From the NCBI RefSeq assembly GCF_029760895.1, contig NZ_CP121679.1, positions 1,116,001 through 1,180,000 on the forward strand: a stretch of 64,000 nt of DNA, given 5' to 3'. This document shows positions 9,607 to 16,945 of the stretch, in pieces. The DNA is from Ancylobacter sp. WKF20. Its GTDB lineage: Bacteria; Pseudomonadota; Alphaproteobacteria; Rhizobiales; Xanthobacteraceae. How positions within the stretch are numbered: position 1 is the first letter of the stretch; the number at the start of each line of letters is the position of its first letter. Both the position numbers and the translations under genes were made by a program. Under the pieces are notes generated by a model, which saw nothing but the letters and a program-made list of their open reading frames with translations, was not told the DNA's origin and did no database searches.

Positions 9607-9942
9607 ATGACCAGCTTTGTCATCCGAACCGAGGATGAGGAGGATCTGGGATTTCTGCTCTTTGCCGCGCATGAGGGCGACTGGCCGCCGCCCGGTGAAA
9701 TCAGCTGCCTGTTCAACGGCTTTCCGCTCGATCCCGCCTTGTTGGACGACCCGCGCGGCCGTCTCATCATGGACCATAAGGGCCGCGAATGGCAGGCGCG
9801 GGTGAGCTATAGCGACACGGAAATGCGGGTCCGTCTCGATCTACCGGAGGGGTATTTCGAGCTGCGCAGCGATGCTGCCGGCAACCGGTGGACCGCCCTG
9901 CGCGAAGGCCAGGCGATGGCCGGGACCGGCGAGTTTCTCTGA
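9607..9942 (+). CDS. Hypothetical protein (111 aa)
   Basis: I do not recognise this small acidic protein. It begins MTSFVIRTEDEEDLGFLLFAA and contains GDWPPPGEISCLFNGFPLDP, a pattern compatible with a small beta-rich cytoplasmic fold; no signal peptide or membrane segment is visible. ATG 9607 follows an AGGAGGGAGG ribosome site at 9590-9600, a very strong signal that makes the gene credible. It ends just before a perfect hairpin at 9958-9983 and converges with the RlpA-like gene. Confidence 0.75.
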   Translation: MTSFVIRTEDEEDLGFLLFAAHEGDWPPPGEISCLFNGFPLDPALLDDPRGRLIMDHKGREWQARVSYSDTEMRVRLDLPEGYFELRSDAAGNRWTALREGQAMAGTGEFL

Positions 9943-9957
9943 ACACGGGCGAGCCGC

Positions 9958-9983
9958 CGCCCGGATCCTGGGGGATCCGGGCG
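9958..9983. terminator. Bidirectional hairpin between convergent genes
   Basis: CGCCCGGATCC and GGATCCGGGCG form a perfect 11-bp stem with a 4-base loop (TGGG). It lies between the convergent 9607-9942 gene and the RlpA-like gene. No T-run follows on either strand, so it may need Rho or act as a 3' end stabiliser. Confidence 0.6.
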
Positions 9984-10046
9984 CAGCGCTCAGGCGTGTT
10001 GGTTCAGAAGGTGACGAGCGGGGCAGGGCCCTGGCTCGATCGGTTC

Positions 10047-10430
10047 TCAGTCGACGACCGCGATCTGCACCTTGGCAACGCCGCGCTTGCGGAATCCCAG
10101 GTCGTCGGCGGCCGCGGTCGAGACGTCGATGATGCGGCCGCGAATGAAGGGCCCGCGATCATTAATGCGAAGGACCACGGAGCGGCCATTCGCGGTGTTG
10201 GTCACCCGTACCTTCGTGCCGAAGGGCAGGGATCGGTGAGCGGCGGTCATGGCGGCGGCACTGTGCCGTTCCCCATTCGCCGTCCGGCCACCATAGCCGT
10301 AATAGGACGCCATTCCGGTCGTCGCGATGGTCTTTGGTTGTTCAGCTAGCGCAGGTTTGCCGCTGGCGGTGAAGATGATCCCCATCGCGCATGCCGCGAT
10401 GGCAACCCGTCCCATTCCCCAAGCCGTCAA
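10047..10430 (-). CDS. rlpA: RlpA-like septal/cell-wall protein (double-psi beta-barrel)
   Basis: This short RlpA-like protein (127 aa) is probably exported and binds or cleaves peptidoglycan denuded glycans. An N-terminal hydrophobic leader (about residues 6-30) ends near AEQPK. The double-psi beta-barrel follows, with GMASYYGYGGRTANGE, TAAHRSLPFGTKVRVTN and the signature RINDRGPFIRGRIIDVS. It lacks the SPOR domain of longer RlpA proteins. The start is a TTG at 10430 with GAGG just upstream; an internal ATG at 10415 would shorten the leader. It converges with the 9607 gene across a hairpin. Confidence 0.87.
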   Translation of the reverse strand: MTAWGMGRVAIAACAMGIIFTASGKPALAEQPKTIATTGMASYYGYGGRTANGERHSAAAMTAAHRSLPFGTKVRVTNTANGRSVVLRINDRGPFIRGRIIDVSTAAADDLGFRKRGVAKVQIAVVD

Positions 10431-10828
10431 TACCTCGTTCCTTCTCCCGTTGCATCCAGCGCAACCAAGTGGAAAGAAATTGTGGCGAGGTGATCACGAT
10501 TTGATGGCCGCAAACGGGCGCGGCAAGCTGCACGGCAGCCTACAGCATAGAACAGCGCTTATGTTCAGAATGGATGAGTCTCATCTCATCTGCAAGCAGA
10601 ATGGTACAATATTGTCTTGCGCGCACAGCTTATACGTATCGTGGGAAAAGTTAATGCCACGCCGGCAGGGGTTCCGCTATCGCCGCACGCTCGGCCGCAC
10701 GGATGAACTTCAGCCGGCATAGGGTCGGCCGATCTCAGCGGAAAGCCGCAATGGATTTGTCGGCCCGCGGGATGCTATTCAGCCCGCCAGCGGATCATCC
10801 GGCGCGGGCCGGCAAGGGAGTGGATGGG
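10431..10828. other. Intergenic region, promoter territory, no gene
   Basis: About 400 bp separate the divergent rlpA and aldehyde dehydrogenase genes. The segment 10555-10660 is distinctly more AT-rich than its surroundings and includes TACAAT and TTATACGTAT, so it should hold the promoters of both genes. I could not assign a convincing -35/-10 pair. Open frames across it lack ribosome sites and coding character. Confidence 0.5.
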
Positions 10829-12379
10829 ATGGCGAGCAACAGCGCAGCAGGCGGAGCCCACAAAAGCGTGGCCGAGGAGGTCGCGGCGCTGATGAGCGCG
10901 CTCGGCGTGCCCGAGCAGAGCTGGAAGGGCGGCGCGCGCGCGAGTCGCTCGCCCATTACCGGCGAGGTGGTGGCCGATGTCGCCGAGGCCAGCCCCGCCC
11001 ATGTCGCCGATGCCGTGACCCGCTCGGTCGAGGCCTATGAGGCCTGGCGCACCGTGCCGGCCCCGCGCCGCGGCGAGCTGGTGCGCCTGCTCGGCGAGGA
11101 ACTGCGCGCCCACAAGGCCGAGCTCGGCCGGCTGGTGACGCTGGAAGCCGGCAAGATCCTCTCCGAGGGCCTTGGCGAGGTGCAGGAGATGATCGACATC
11201 TGCGATTTCGCGGTCGGCCTCTCCCGCCAGCTTTACGGCCTCACCATCGCCTCCGAGCGACCGGGCCATCGGATGATGGAGACCTGGCACCCGGTCGGGC
11301 CGGTGGCGATCATCACCGCCTTCAACTTCCCCGTCGCCGTGTGGTCGTGGAACGCGGCGCTGGCGCTGGTCTGCGGCGACAGCCTGCTGTGGAAGCCTTC
11401 GGAGAAGACCCCGCTGACCGCGCTCGCCGTGCACGCGCTGTTCGAGCGCGCGGCCGCCGCTTTCGGCACCGCGCCCATGGGCCTGTCGCAGCTTCTCATC
11501 GGCGGTGCCGAGGTCGGCGCGGCGCTGACCGATGATTCGCGCGTGCCCGTCGTCTCCGCCACCGGCTCCACCCGCATGGGCCGCATCGTCGGCGAGCGCG
11601 TGGCCCGTCGCTTCGGGCGTTCCATCCTCGAACTCGGCGGCAACAACGCCGCCATCGTCTGCCCCTCGGCCGATCTCGATCTCGCTTTGCGCGGCATCGC
11701 CTTCGCGGCCATGGGTACGGCGGGCCAGCGCTGCACCTCGCTGCGCCGGCTGATCGTGCATGAGAGCGTCTATGACCAGCTCGTGCCGCGCCTCGCCAAG
11801 GCCTATGCCTCGGTCAGTATCGGCGATCCCCGCGAGGCGGCGACGCTGATCGGCCCGCTGATCGACAAGGACGGGTTCGACAATATGCAGAAGGCGCTGG
11901 ACGCCGCCCGCGCCGCCGGCGCCACAGTACATGGCGGCGATCGGGTGACGGTCGCTGGCGCGGCGGACGCCTATTATGTCCGCCCGGCACTGGTCGAGAT
12001 CGACGAGCAGGTGGAGATCGTGCGCCACGAGACCTTCGCGCCGATCCTCTATGTGCTGCGCTGCTCCGGCCTGCCGGAAGCCATCAAGCTGCAGAACGGC
12101 GTGCCGCAGGGCCTCTCCTCCTCGATCTTCACCAATGACCTGCGCGAGGCCGAGACCTTCCTGTCGGCGGAAGGCTCGGATTGCGGCATCGCCAATGTGA
12201 ATATCGGCCCCTCGGGCGCGGAAATCGGCGGCGCCTTCGGCGGCGAGAAGGAGACCGGCGGCGGCCGCGAGGCGGGTTCGGACGCCTGGAAGGCCTATAT
12301 GCGGCGGGCGACCAACACCATCAACTATTCGCGCCAGCTGCCGCTGGCTCAGGGTGTGTCCTTCGATATCGAGGACTGA
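10829..12379 (+). CDS. amaB: ALDH7-type aldehyde dehydrogenase (aminoadipate-semialdehyde/piperideine-6-carboxylate dehydrogenase)
   Basis: This NAD(P)-dependent aldehyde dehydrogenase of the ALDH7 group oxidises alpha-aminoadipate semialdehyde in lysine catabolism in characterised relatives. Catalytic Cys302 lies in GTAGQRCTSLRR, the general-base Glu in ILELGGNN, and the ALDH7 signature ITAFNFPVAVWSWNAALALVCGD is clear. The C-terminal IGGAFGGEKETGGGREAGSD loop is typical. ATG 10829 has AAGGGAG 8 bases upstream; a longer in-frame extension from 10703 is not family-like. The 3' end overlaps the convergent nitroreductase gene by 31 bp. Substrate is inferred from subfamily. Confidence 0.88.
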   Translation: MASNSAAGGAHKSVAEEVAALMSALGVPEQSWKGGARASRSPITGEVVADVAEASPAHVADAVTRSVEAYEAWRTVPAPRRGELVRLLGEELRAHKAELGRLVTLEAGKILSEGLGEVQEMIDICDFAVGLSRQLYGLTIASERPGHRMMETWHPVGPVAIITAFNFPVAVWSWNAALALVCGDSLLWKPSEKTPLTALAVHALFERAAAAFGTAPMGLSQLLIGGAEVGAALTDDSRVPVVSATGSTRMGRIVGERVARRFGRSILELGGNNAAIVCPSADLDLALRGIAFAAMGTAGQRCTSLRRLIVHESVYDQLVPRLAKAYASVSIGDPREAATLIGPLIDKDGFDNMQKALDAARAAGATVHGGDRVTVAGAADAYYVRPALVEIDEQVEIVRHETFAPILYVLRCSGLPEAIKLQNGVPQGLSSSIFTNDLREAETFLSAEGSDCGIANVNIGPSGAEIGGAFGGEKETGGGREAGSDAWKAYMRRATNTINYSRQLPLAQGVSFDIED

Positions 12380-13023
12380 TCGGTCCACGCACTGACCACC
12401 TCGTCGAGGGCCGGTCGCGGCCGGTCCTCGGCGATGGCGACCGGCCGGCCGATATGGATGAAGCCGGCGATCCGTTCGCCGGGCTTCGTCCCCACCAGCG
12501 CCGCCGCCTCGGGGTCGCGGCCCGGCCATTTCAGCAGCCATTGCGTGGCGAAGCCCAGCGCGCTCGCCGCCAGCGTCAGCGCCATGCCGGCGGCGCCGAC
12601 CGAGAGCACCTGATTCCACTCCGGCACCTTGGCGGCCGGGTCCGGGCGGGCGACGAGCACGACCGTCACCGGCGCGCGCTTGAGATACAGCGTCCACATA
12701 TCCGCCTTCGAGGCCGGCAGGTCCGGATTCTGCGCGGCATAGAGCGCATCGAGCCGCGCGCCGAGCTGCGCGCGGGCTTCTCCCGCAACCACGATGAAAC
12801 GCCACGGCATCAGCCGTCCGTGATCCGGCACGCGGGCGGCGAGGCTGAGCATGTGGCGCAGTTCCTCCACCGTCGGGCCGGGCTCGACGAGGCCGCGCAA
12901 CGGCGCCGAGCGTCGGCGCTGCATCAGCGCCAGCGTCTCCGTGGCGGGCGGGAGCATCAACGGCGCCTCGGTGCTCGGACCGGGCGGCGGCGCGGCGTGA
13001 TGGTGAACGGGGTGATGATTCAT
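12349..13023 (-). CDS. Nitroreductase-family FMN protein
   Basis: This is a flavin-dependent nitroreductase-like oxidoreductase (224 aa). The RRRSAPLRGL segment (FMN phosphate contact), LSLAARVPDHGRLMPWRFIVV and the late GERIAGFIHIGRP motif are those of the YdjA/short nitroreductase group. The leader has an MNHHPVHHH histidine cluster before a proline-rich stretch, which is unusual but probably not functional. The start is ATG 13023. It converges with and overlaps the aldehyde dehydrogenase gene. Physiological substrate unknown. Confidence 0.85.
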   Translation of the reverse strand: MNHHPVHHHAAPPPGPSTEAPLMLPPATETLALMQRRRSAPLRGLVEPGPTVEELRHMLSLAARVPDHGRLMPWRFIVVAGEARAQLGARLDALYAAQNPDLPASKADMWTLYLKRAPVTVVLVARPDPAAKVPEWNQVLSVGAAGMALTLAASALGFATQWLLKWPGRDPEAAALVGTKPGERIAGFIHIGRPVAIAEDRPRPALDEVVSAWTDQSSISKDTP

Positions 13024-13155
13024 TGGTGGGTCTCCGCCCGCGAGTATAGCGCGCCCCACGCCGCGCCGCGCGCGCGGCACGATGGGTCATCCATTACCCC
13101 TTGTCGGCGCACGCGGCCGATCTAGTTACCGCCAGTCTCCACCGGTGGTCCTGCC

Positions 13156-13686
13156 ATGAGCCTCATCATCCGCCTCGTCTTCGCCCTTGCCGCCTGCGCC
13201 ATCATGCTGGTCGCGGCCGGGCTCATGGTCTACGCGCCCTATGAGGTGATCGCCGGCCTCATCTCGGGCGAGGGGGCGACGCCGGACGCGCTGCTCGGCG
13301 CGGTCGGCTATCTCATCGTCGCCATCGCCCTGTTCGATGTCGCGAAGTATTTCTTCGAGGAGGAGGTGCCCGCCGGCCGCGAGCGCCGCACGGCGGCCGA
13401 TGCCCGGCGCGGGCTGACCAAGTTCGTCTCGACCATCATCATCGCCCTGTTTCTTGAGGCGCTGGTTCTGGTGTTCGAGACCGCGCGGGAGGATCCCTCT
13501 CATGTCGTCTACCCGGCTCTGCTGGTGGTGGCCGCCTGCGCCACGCTGCTCTCGCTTGGCCTGTACCAGCGCCTCTCCGCCGCCACCGAGGAAGCCGTCG
13601 GTCCCGAGCCGGACTCGGAGGAAGAAGAGGCGGCCAGCGAGGCGGTTGCCGACGCCAGCGGCTCCACGCTGGGGCGGAGCCGGTAA
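13156..13686 (+). CDS. Integral membrane protein, function unknown
   Basis: This 176-residue protein has four predicted membrane spans: residues 3-27 (LIIRLVFALAACAIMLVAAG), about 50-65, about 90-110 (FVSTIIIALFLEALVLVF) and about 120-140. An acidic, alanine-rich cytoplasmic tail (EEEEAASEAVADASG) follows. It is not recognised beyond that. It lies alone between the nitroreductase gene and tRNA-Pro. Confidence 0.75.
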   Translation: MSLIIRLVFALAACAIMLVAAGLMVYAPYEVIAGLISGEGATPDALLGAVGYLIVAIALFDVAKYFFEEEVPAGRERRTAADARRGLTKFVSTIIIALFLEALVLVFETAREDPSHVVYPALLVVAACATLLSLGLYQRLSAATEEAVGPEPDSEEEEAASEAVADASGSTLGRSR

Positions 13687-13762
13687 AGCGACGGGGATGG
13701 CGGGCAGGGGGCGCTTGCGTCGCGCGGCGCAAATGGCTAGACAGGCGACGCCTCGCGGCAGT

Positions 13763-13840
13763 CGGAGCGTAGCGCAGTCCGGTTAGCGCACTAGTCTGGG
13801 GGACTAGGGGTCGTGGGTTCGAATCCCGCCGCTCCGACCA
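13763..13840 (+). tRNA. tRNA-Pro (anticodon GGG)
   Basis: The acceptor stem CGGAGCG pairs with CGCTCCG, the anticodon stem is CTAGT/ACTAG with loop CTGGGGG (anticodon GGG), and the T arm GTGGGTTCGAATCCCGC is canonical. The 3' CCA is encoded. The prophage begins immediately after it, so the 3' half is the probable attachment core. Confidence 0.96.
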
Positions 13841-14028
13841 TCTAACCGCTTGGCATTTCAACACAAATGCCCCCTCTGGGGGCGCCGCCGGCGGCAGCAA
13901 AAACGGAACCTATGGGCAACAAATGTCCCATAACGGCGCCGAAACTCCCGAAAAAAGTCCCGAAGTGTTCCGCGCATGGCGGCTGCCCCGGCTGAGTCCT
14001 CTCATGTCGACGACCTAGCTCGCGCGGC

Positions 14029-14034
14029 TATAAT
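14029..14034 (+). promoter_or_regulatory. Perfect -10 box next to an ATG (leaderless transcript)
   Basis: TATAAT lies 5 bases before the ATG at 14040, so a transcript starting at the normal distance would begin at or next to the start codon. The -35 region is weak. No ribosome site is present, consistent with leaderless translation. Confidence 0.5.
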
Positions 14035-14039
14035 CCCCC

Positions 14040-14288
14040 ATGGCCTTCAACGCCTCCACCATAGGCGCCGAGATAGACGCCGGCTTTGAGCTCTGGGCGC
14101 AGTGCTACAATCCCGCCTGCAGGCACGCGGCGCGGCTTGATATGCAGATGCTCGCGGAACGGCTCGGGCGCGAGCACAGCACGCTGCGCAAGGATCTCTG
14201 CCCCAGGCTCCGCTGCAGCGCGTGTGGGGGTAAGGACATCGGCACATGGAGCGCCGGGGGCGGGCACGCGGTCGGCAAGATCGTTTAG
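14040..14288 (+). CDS. Small zinc-ribbon-like protein at the prophage edge (82 aa)
   Basis: Two cysteine pairs (CYNPAC near residue 22 and CSACGG near residue 60, plus C in DLCPRLRC) suggest a zinc ribbon. The rest is a short helical region. It is on the plus strand, opposite to the phage late genes, and is the first gene after the tRNA. It may therefore be a lysogenic cargo gene expressed from its own promoter (TATAAT at 14029). No specific function can be assigned. Confidence 0.7.
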   Translation: MAFNASTIGAEIDAGFELWAQCYNPACRHAARLDMQMLAERLGREHSTLRKDLCPRLRCSACGGKDIGTWSAGGGHAVGKIV

Positions 14289-14302
14289 ATGTCGCCCCAA
14301 AA

Positions 14303-14339
14303 GCAAAAAAGCCCCGCCCTCCCGGCGGGAGAGCGGGGC
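14303..14339 (-). terminator. Rho-independent terminator of the leftward late operon
   Basis: On the minus strand GCCCCGC...GCGGGGC forms a 7-bp stem extended by an inner CTCCC/GGGAG stem, and is followed by TTTTTT. It lies after the last lysis-cassette gene (14434) and ends the long leftward late transcript before the host tRNA. Confidence 0.88.
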
Positions 14340-14433
14340 AAGGCTTGGGGTTCAATTCGAACGCGCCCGGACGGAGCGCGCACCGCAGATGCCGGGATAG
14401 GTCCCGGCGGCCATCCGCGCGATCGCGCGAATC

Positions 14434-14649
14434 TCAGTTGTCCTGGCGTATCCGCCGCGCCTCCCAGCATGCCGCCGTGATCTCGGCCGCCAACCGCGCC
14501 ATGTCCTCGAGCGAACCCGAGGCGCATATCTCGCCGCGACTGACGATCAGGAGCCCGGTCGGGCGGTGAAGGATGGCGCGCGCGCCATCCTCAAGCGTCG
14601 GCAGGCTGACAATGGCCGCCGGGCGGTCAGCTTCGCGAGATGAGGCCAC
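14434..14649 (-). CDS. Hypothetical phage protein (71 aa)
   Basis: This is the last gene of the leftward late operon. From GTG 14649 it reads ASSREADRPAAIVSLPTLED and ends in an alpha-helical stretch ARLAAEITAACWEARRIRQ. The start overlaps the end of the upstream gene by 23 bp, and the strong terminator follows. It is not recognised; coding is supported by position and by the lack of any other frame. Confidence 0.5.
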   Translation of the reverse strand: MASSREADRPAAIVSLPTLEDGARAILHRPTGLLIVSRGEICASGSLEDMARLAAEITAACWEARRIRQDN

Positions 14650-15019
14650 GCAGGAATGTCCAGATTTCGGTGAAATAGGTCCACACGAGGTAGGAGACGC
14701 CGCCGAACACGGTGGACACGCCGGCGGCGCCGACGGCGATGACGGCGCCGATCCGGTCGCGGAACAGCTTGTTGGCGGCAAGTTCCTTGCCGTGATCGAT
14801 CAGCGTGGCGGTGTGCTGCTCGACGGCCTCGGCCACCGGCTGGATCGCGTGCTTCACATCCGCCACCCCGGCTTTCACCGTCCCGATTTCCTCCCGCACT
14901 TCGCGGCGGAAAGCTGCGCCGGTCTCGCTCTCGAAAGCCGCATCGTCCTTCAGGTTGCGCACATCCGCCCGAAGCTCGCCGAGCTTCTCCATGATCTCGA
15001 GCAGGATTGGATCCGACAT
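14627..15019 (-). CDS. Coiled-coil protein with C-terminal membrane segment (XhlA-like lysis accessory)
   Basis: This 130-residue protein has a charged N-terminal helical region (EIMEKLGELRADVRNL, then VKHAIQPVAEAVEQHTATL). One transmembrane span follows near residues 95-118 (IGAVIAVGAAGVSTVFGGVSYLVW), then a short basic tail. This layout resembles XhlA/hemolysin-type holin partners. It is encoded within the lysis cassette, and its ATG overlaps the stop of the outer spanin gene. The role as a second holin or antiholin is an inference. Confidence 0.68.
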   Translation of the reverse strand: MSDPILLEIMEKLGELRADVRNLKDDAAFESETGAAFRREVREEIGTVKAGVADVKHAIQPVAEAVEQHTATLIDHGKELAANKLFRDRIGAVIAVGAAGVSTVFGGVSYLVWTYFTEIWTFLRGLISRS

Positions 15020-15336
15020 CAGCGCGGCCCTCCGAAGCCGGCGGCCACGTCGTCGTAGAACGCCGCGCAGCGGACCGTGAGGGCGTCGCGGTTGTCGGCG
15101 ACGATCTCCCAGCGCTTCTGCACCCAGCGCCATTTCTCGCCGGCCTTAGGCGTCACACGGGGCATCTTGTCCCGGCATTCGGCCGGGAGAGGCGGCAGGT
15201 CGATCCCCGCCGCGATCTGCCCTGACGTGCTGGCCGCCACTGTCAGGCGCTGCTCAGTGGTCGCGCAGCCAGCGCAAATCACCGTCATCGACACGAGCGC
15301 CATCGTCGCCGCTGTCCTGCGCGACCAGATCGTCAT
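15019..15336 (-). CDS. Outer-membrane spanin Rz1-like lipoprotein
   Basis: This is the outer spanin, which joins with the inner spanin to fuse the inner and outer membranes at lysis. ATG 15336 gives a leader ending in a lipobox VICAGC (Cys24), then a short periplasmic part with LPPLPAECRDKMP. The first 83 bp overlap the Rz-like gene in another frame, the classic nested Rz/Rz1 layout. At 105 aa it is longer than lambda Rz1. The lipobox and the overlap make the call fairly firm. Confidence 0.78.
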   Translation of the reverse strand: MTIWSRRTAATMALVSMTVICAGCATTEQRLTVAASTSGQIAAGIDLPPLPAECRDKMPRVTPKAGEKWRWVQKRWEIVADNRDALTVRCAAFYDDVAAGFGGPR

Positions 15337-15613
15337 AAGCGGCTTGGGCACGGGCAGCCTCCTGCTGGGCGGTTTCGGCGCGGGTGAGGGCCGCGCGCAG
15401 CGCCTCGTCGGCCACTCCGCGCTGGCGTCGGATCTCATCGAGTTCGGCTTGGAGGGCGGTTTTTTCCGCGATCTGCACATAGCCCTCGCGCGCGGCGCGG
15501 GCGACGGCGGGGTCGTCGACCAGGCGGTCATAGGCCGTGAGTCCCGACCAGGTGAGCATTGCGCCCAGCGCGGCGCCGGCGCCGATCTTGAGGCCGTCGA
15601 GGATGCCGAACAT
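15254..15613 (-). CDS. Inner-membrane spanin Rz-like protein
   Basis: This is the inner spanin (119 aa). An N-terminal transmembrane anchor (residues 5-24, LDGLKIGAGAALGAMLTW) is followed by a long periplasmic coiled coil (ALQAELDEIRRQRG and TRAETAQQEAARAQAAYDDL). The gene overlaps the Rz1-like gene out of frame and its ATG overlaps the stop of the DUF6527 gene. The role in the last step of host lysis follows from family and position. Confidence 0.76.
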   Translation of the reverse strand: MFGILDGLKIGAGAALGAMLTWSGLTAYDRLVDDPAVARAAREGYVQIAEKTALQAELDEIRRQRGVADEALRAALTRAETAQQEAARAQAAYDDLVAQDSGDDGARVDDGDLRWLRDH

Positions 15614-15960
15614 CACGCCGCCTCCCAATCCGGCAGGTCCACCGTCCGGCCGGCGAGCGCATGCGTGCAGTCGCCGAGGAACTGAATTCGGCCACCGACG
15701 ACGAGAGAATGGCAGACGATTGGGCGAGGATTGACGTGCTCGCCGGCCATTACCCGCTCGCGCTCCTCGTCGGTGAGGCGGTCGAAGCCACGAACCAGAA
15801 CAGAGGGCGTGAAGGTCGGCGCGTCAGCGTCGCCGTTGTAGCCCCAGCGAGGGCCGAGGCCCTCGCCGACGCGGACCATGTGAGCGCCGTCGCAGCCGGG
15901 GCACCAGAACATCAGCCCGCCGCCCTCGACCGAGCGGAGCTTGCGCGAGATCTGGGCCAT
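15613..15960 (-). CDS. DUF6527 family protein
   Basis: This 115-residue protein contains MFWCPGCDGAHMV (zinc-ribbon half), then the conserved stretch with WGYNGDADAPTFTPSVLVR, and HSLVVGGRIQFLGDCTHALAG. These are the DUF6527 signatures of phage lysis and tail-end regions. Cysteine and histidine positions suggest a metal site. It lies between endolysin and spanin and overlaps both by a few bases. Function unknown. Confidence 0.82.
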   Translation of the reverse strand: MAQISRKLRSVEGGGLMFWCPGCDGAHMVRVGEGLGPRWGYNGDADAPTFTPSVLVRGFDRLTDEERERVMAGEHVNPRPIVCHSLVVGGRIQFLGDCTHALAGRTVDLPDWEAA

Positions 15961-16544
15961 CACTCGAGCCCCGTCACGCAGAGCTCACCCTCGCCGATGC
16001 GCGTGGCGTCGCCCATCTCGCGGCGGCGCTGCAGGCCGATCAGCACCTTGCCGCCCGCGCGATTGAAAGCTGTCGCGGCCTCGCAGCTCGCGCGGTACTG
16101 GCCGGCGCGCCCCAGCCGCGCCGCGGTCGAGTTGCAGGTCGCGCCGACGCCCACATTGTAGGCGAGCGAAGTCATCATCGCCTGCCAGGACTGCGGCTTG
16201 TTCTCGAAGCCGGCGATGCAGCGGGTGAGCGGCACATAGAAATCGCGCACCAGCCGCGTGCGCAGGCGCTTGTCGCAGCCGGCCGGCGTCTCCACCATGC
16301 CAGGCCGCACATTGTCGGTATCGCCGTCGCAGATGGTCCAGACGGGGGGCTTCGCGAGGCGGTCGTGATAGGCCCGCAGCTCCCGGCCCTCCCACGGCTG
16401 CACGAGGTTCTCCATCGCTAGCGCGACGGGCGCCGGTACCTTGTCGCCGCCGGGCAGCAGCACATAACCGCCAACGGTCGCGGCGACGACAGCGGCAATC
16501 GCCGCCCCCGCCCGCTTGGTGGGGCGAAGCTTACTCGGTGCCAT
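15960..16544 (-). CDS. Endolysin, GH24 lysozyme with signal-arrest-like N-terminus
   Basis: This is a T4/P21-type lysozyme that cuts the peptidoglycan glycan backbone. Catalytic residues are visible: Glu52 in QPWEGRELRAYHD, Asp61 and Thr70 in VWTICDGDT. Residues 12-32 (AGAAIAAVVAATVGGYVLL) are a weakly hydrophobic, glycine/alanine-rich segment like signal-arrest-release anchors. The enzyme may therefore be exported by the Sec pathway and freed when the membrane is depolarised. A three-residue insertion lies between Asp and Thr compared with P21. The holin gene is immediately upstream. Confidence 0.88.
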   Translation of the reverse strand: MAPSKLRPTKRAGAAIAAVVAATVGGYVLLPGGDKVPAPVALAMENLVQPWEGRELRAYHDRLAKPPVWTICDGDTDNVRPGMVETPAGCDKRLRTRLVRDFYVPLTRCIAGFENKPQSWQAMMTSLAYNVGVGATCNSTAARLGRAGQYRASCEAATAFNRAGGKVLIGLQRRREMGDATRIGEGELCVTGLE

Positions 16545-16764
16545 CTCGGCCTCCGCTGATGGATTTCTGGGGAATGAGCCGCAGCAGCGCGGCGAGAATG
16601 GCGACGGCCAGCGTCACCGAAGGCAGCCACCCCTCGGGGATGGGCAGCGCGTAGCCGATGAGCGGCAGCGCCACGTCGAGCCCCTGGATCACCGCGATGA
16701 ACGCGATGCACCAGACGCTCCACGCACGCAGCAGCACCCGGCGCCAGTCAGGCACCAGAGGCAT
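16531..16764 (-). CDS. Holin-like protein (DUF7940-type)
   Basis: This small membrane protein (77 aa) has the PDWRRVLLRAWSVWCIAF beginning seen in the phage holin-like DUF7940 group. It has two spans, about residues 15-40 and 48-68 (LPSVTLAVAILAALLRLI). ATG 16764 has GGAG 8 bases upstream. The gene overlaps the start of the endolysin gene, a normal holin-endolysin order. It would permeabilise or depolarise the inner membrane. Confidence 0.78.
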   Translation of the reverse strand: MPLVPDWRRVLLRAWSVWCIAFIAVIQGLDVALPLIGYALPIPEGWLPSVTLAVAILAALLRLIPQKSISGGRDGTE

Positions 16765-16798
16765 GATAGGCTCCAAGTTTCACGGGGAGGCCCGCGCG

Positions 16799-16939
16799 AT
16801 GAGCGCCGAGCATTGGTGGATGGTGTTCTTCGCGGCGCTGGCGGCTGTCTTCGTCGTCGCGCTCAGGCTGCGCGCCCGGCGCTTTGAGCGCGAAAGGTGG
16901 CGCCCGCCGATGGACCCGGCGAACGACGATGAGGACTAG
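16799..16939 (+). CDS. Small single-span membrane protein (46 aa), opposite strand
   Basis: ATG 16799 is preceded by GGGGAGG. The product has one membrane span (WWMVFFAALAAVFVVAL) and a basic, then acidic cytoplasmic tail (RERWRPPMDPANDDED). It is divergent from the holin gene on the opposite strand to all neighbouring late genes. A lysogenic membrane function or antiholin role is possible, but nothing in the sequence decides this. Confidence 0.5.
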   Translation: MSAEHWWMVFFAALAAVFVVALRLRARRFERERWRPPMDPANDDED

Positions 16940-16945
16940 CCGCGA

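Noticed and set aside
10327..10722. Plus-strand open frame in the rlpA-aldehyde dehydrogenase gap
   Set aside because: Overlaps rlpA antisense, has no ribosome site and no recognisable domain; AT-rich promoter region explains the stretch.
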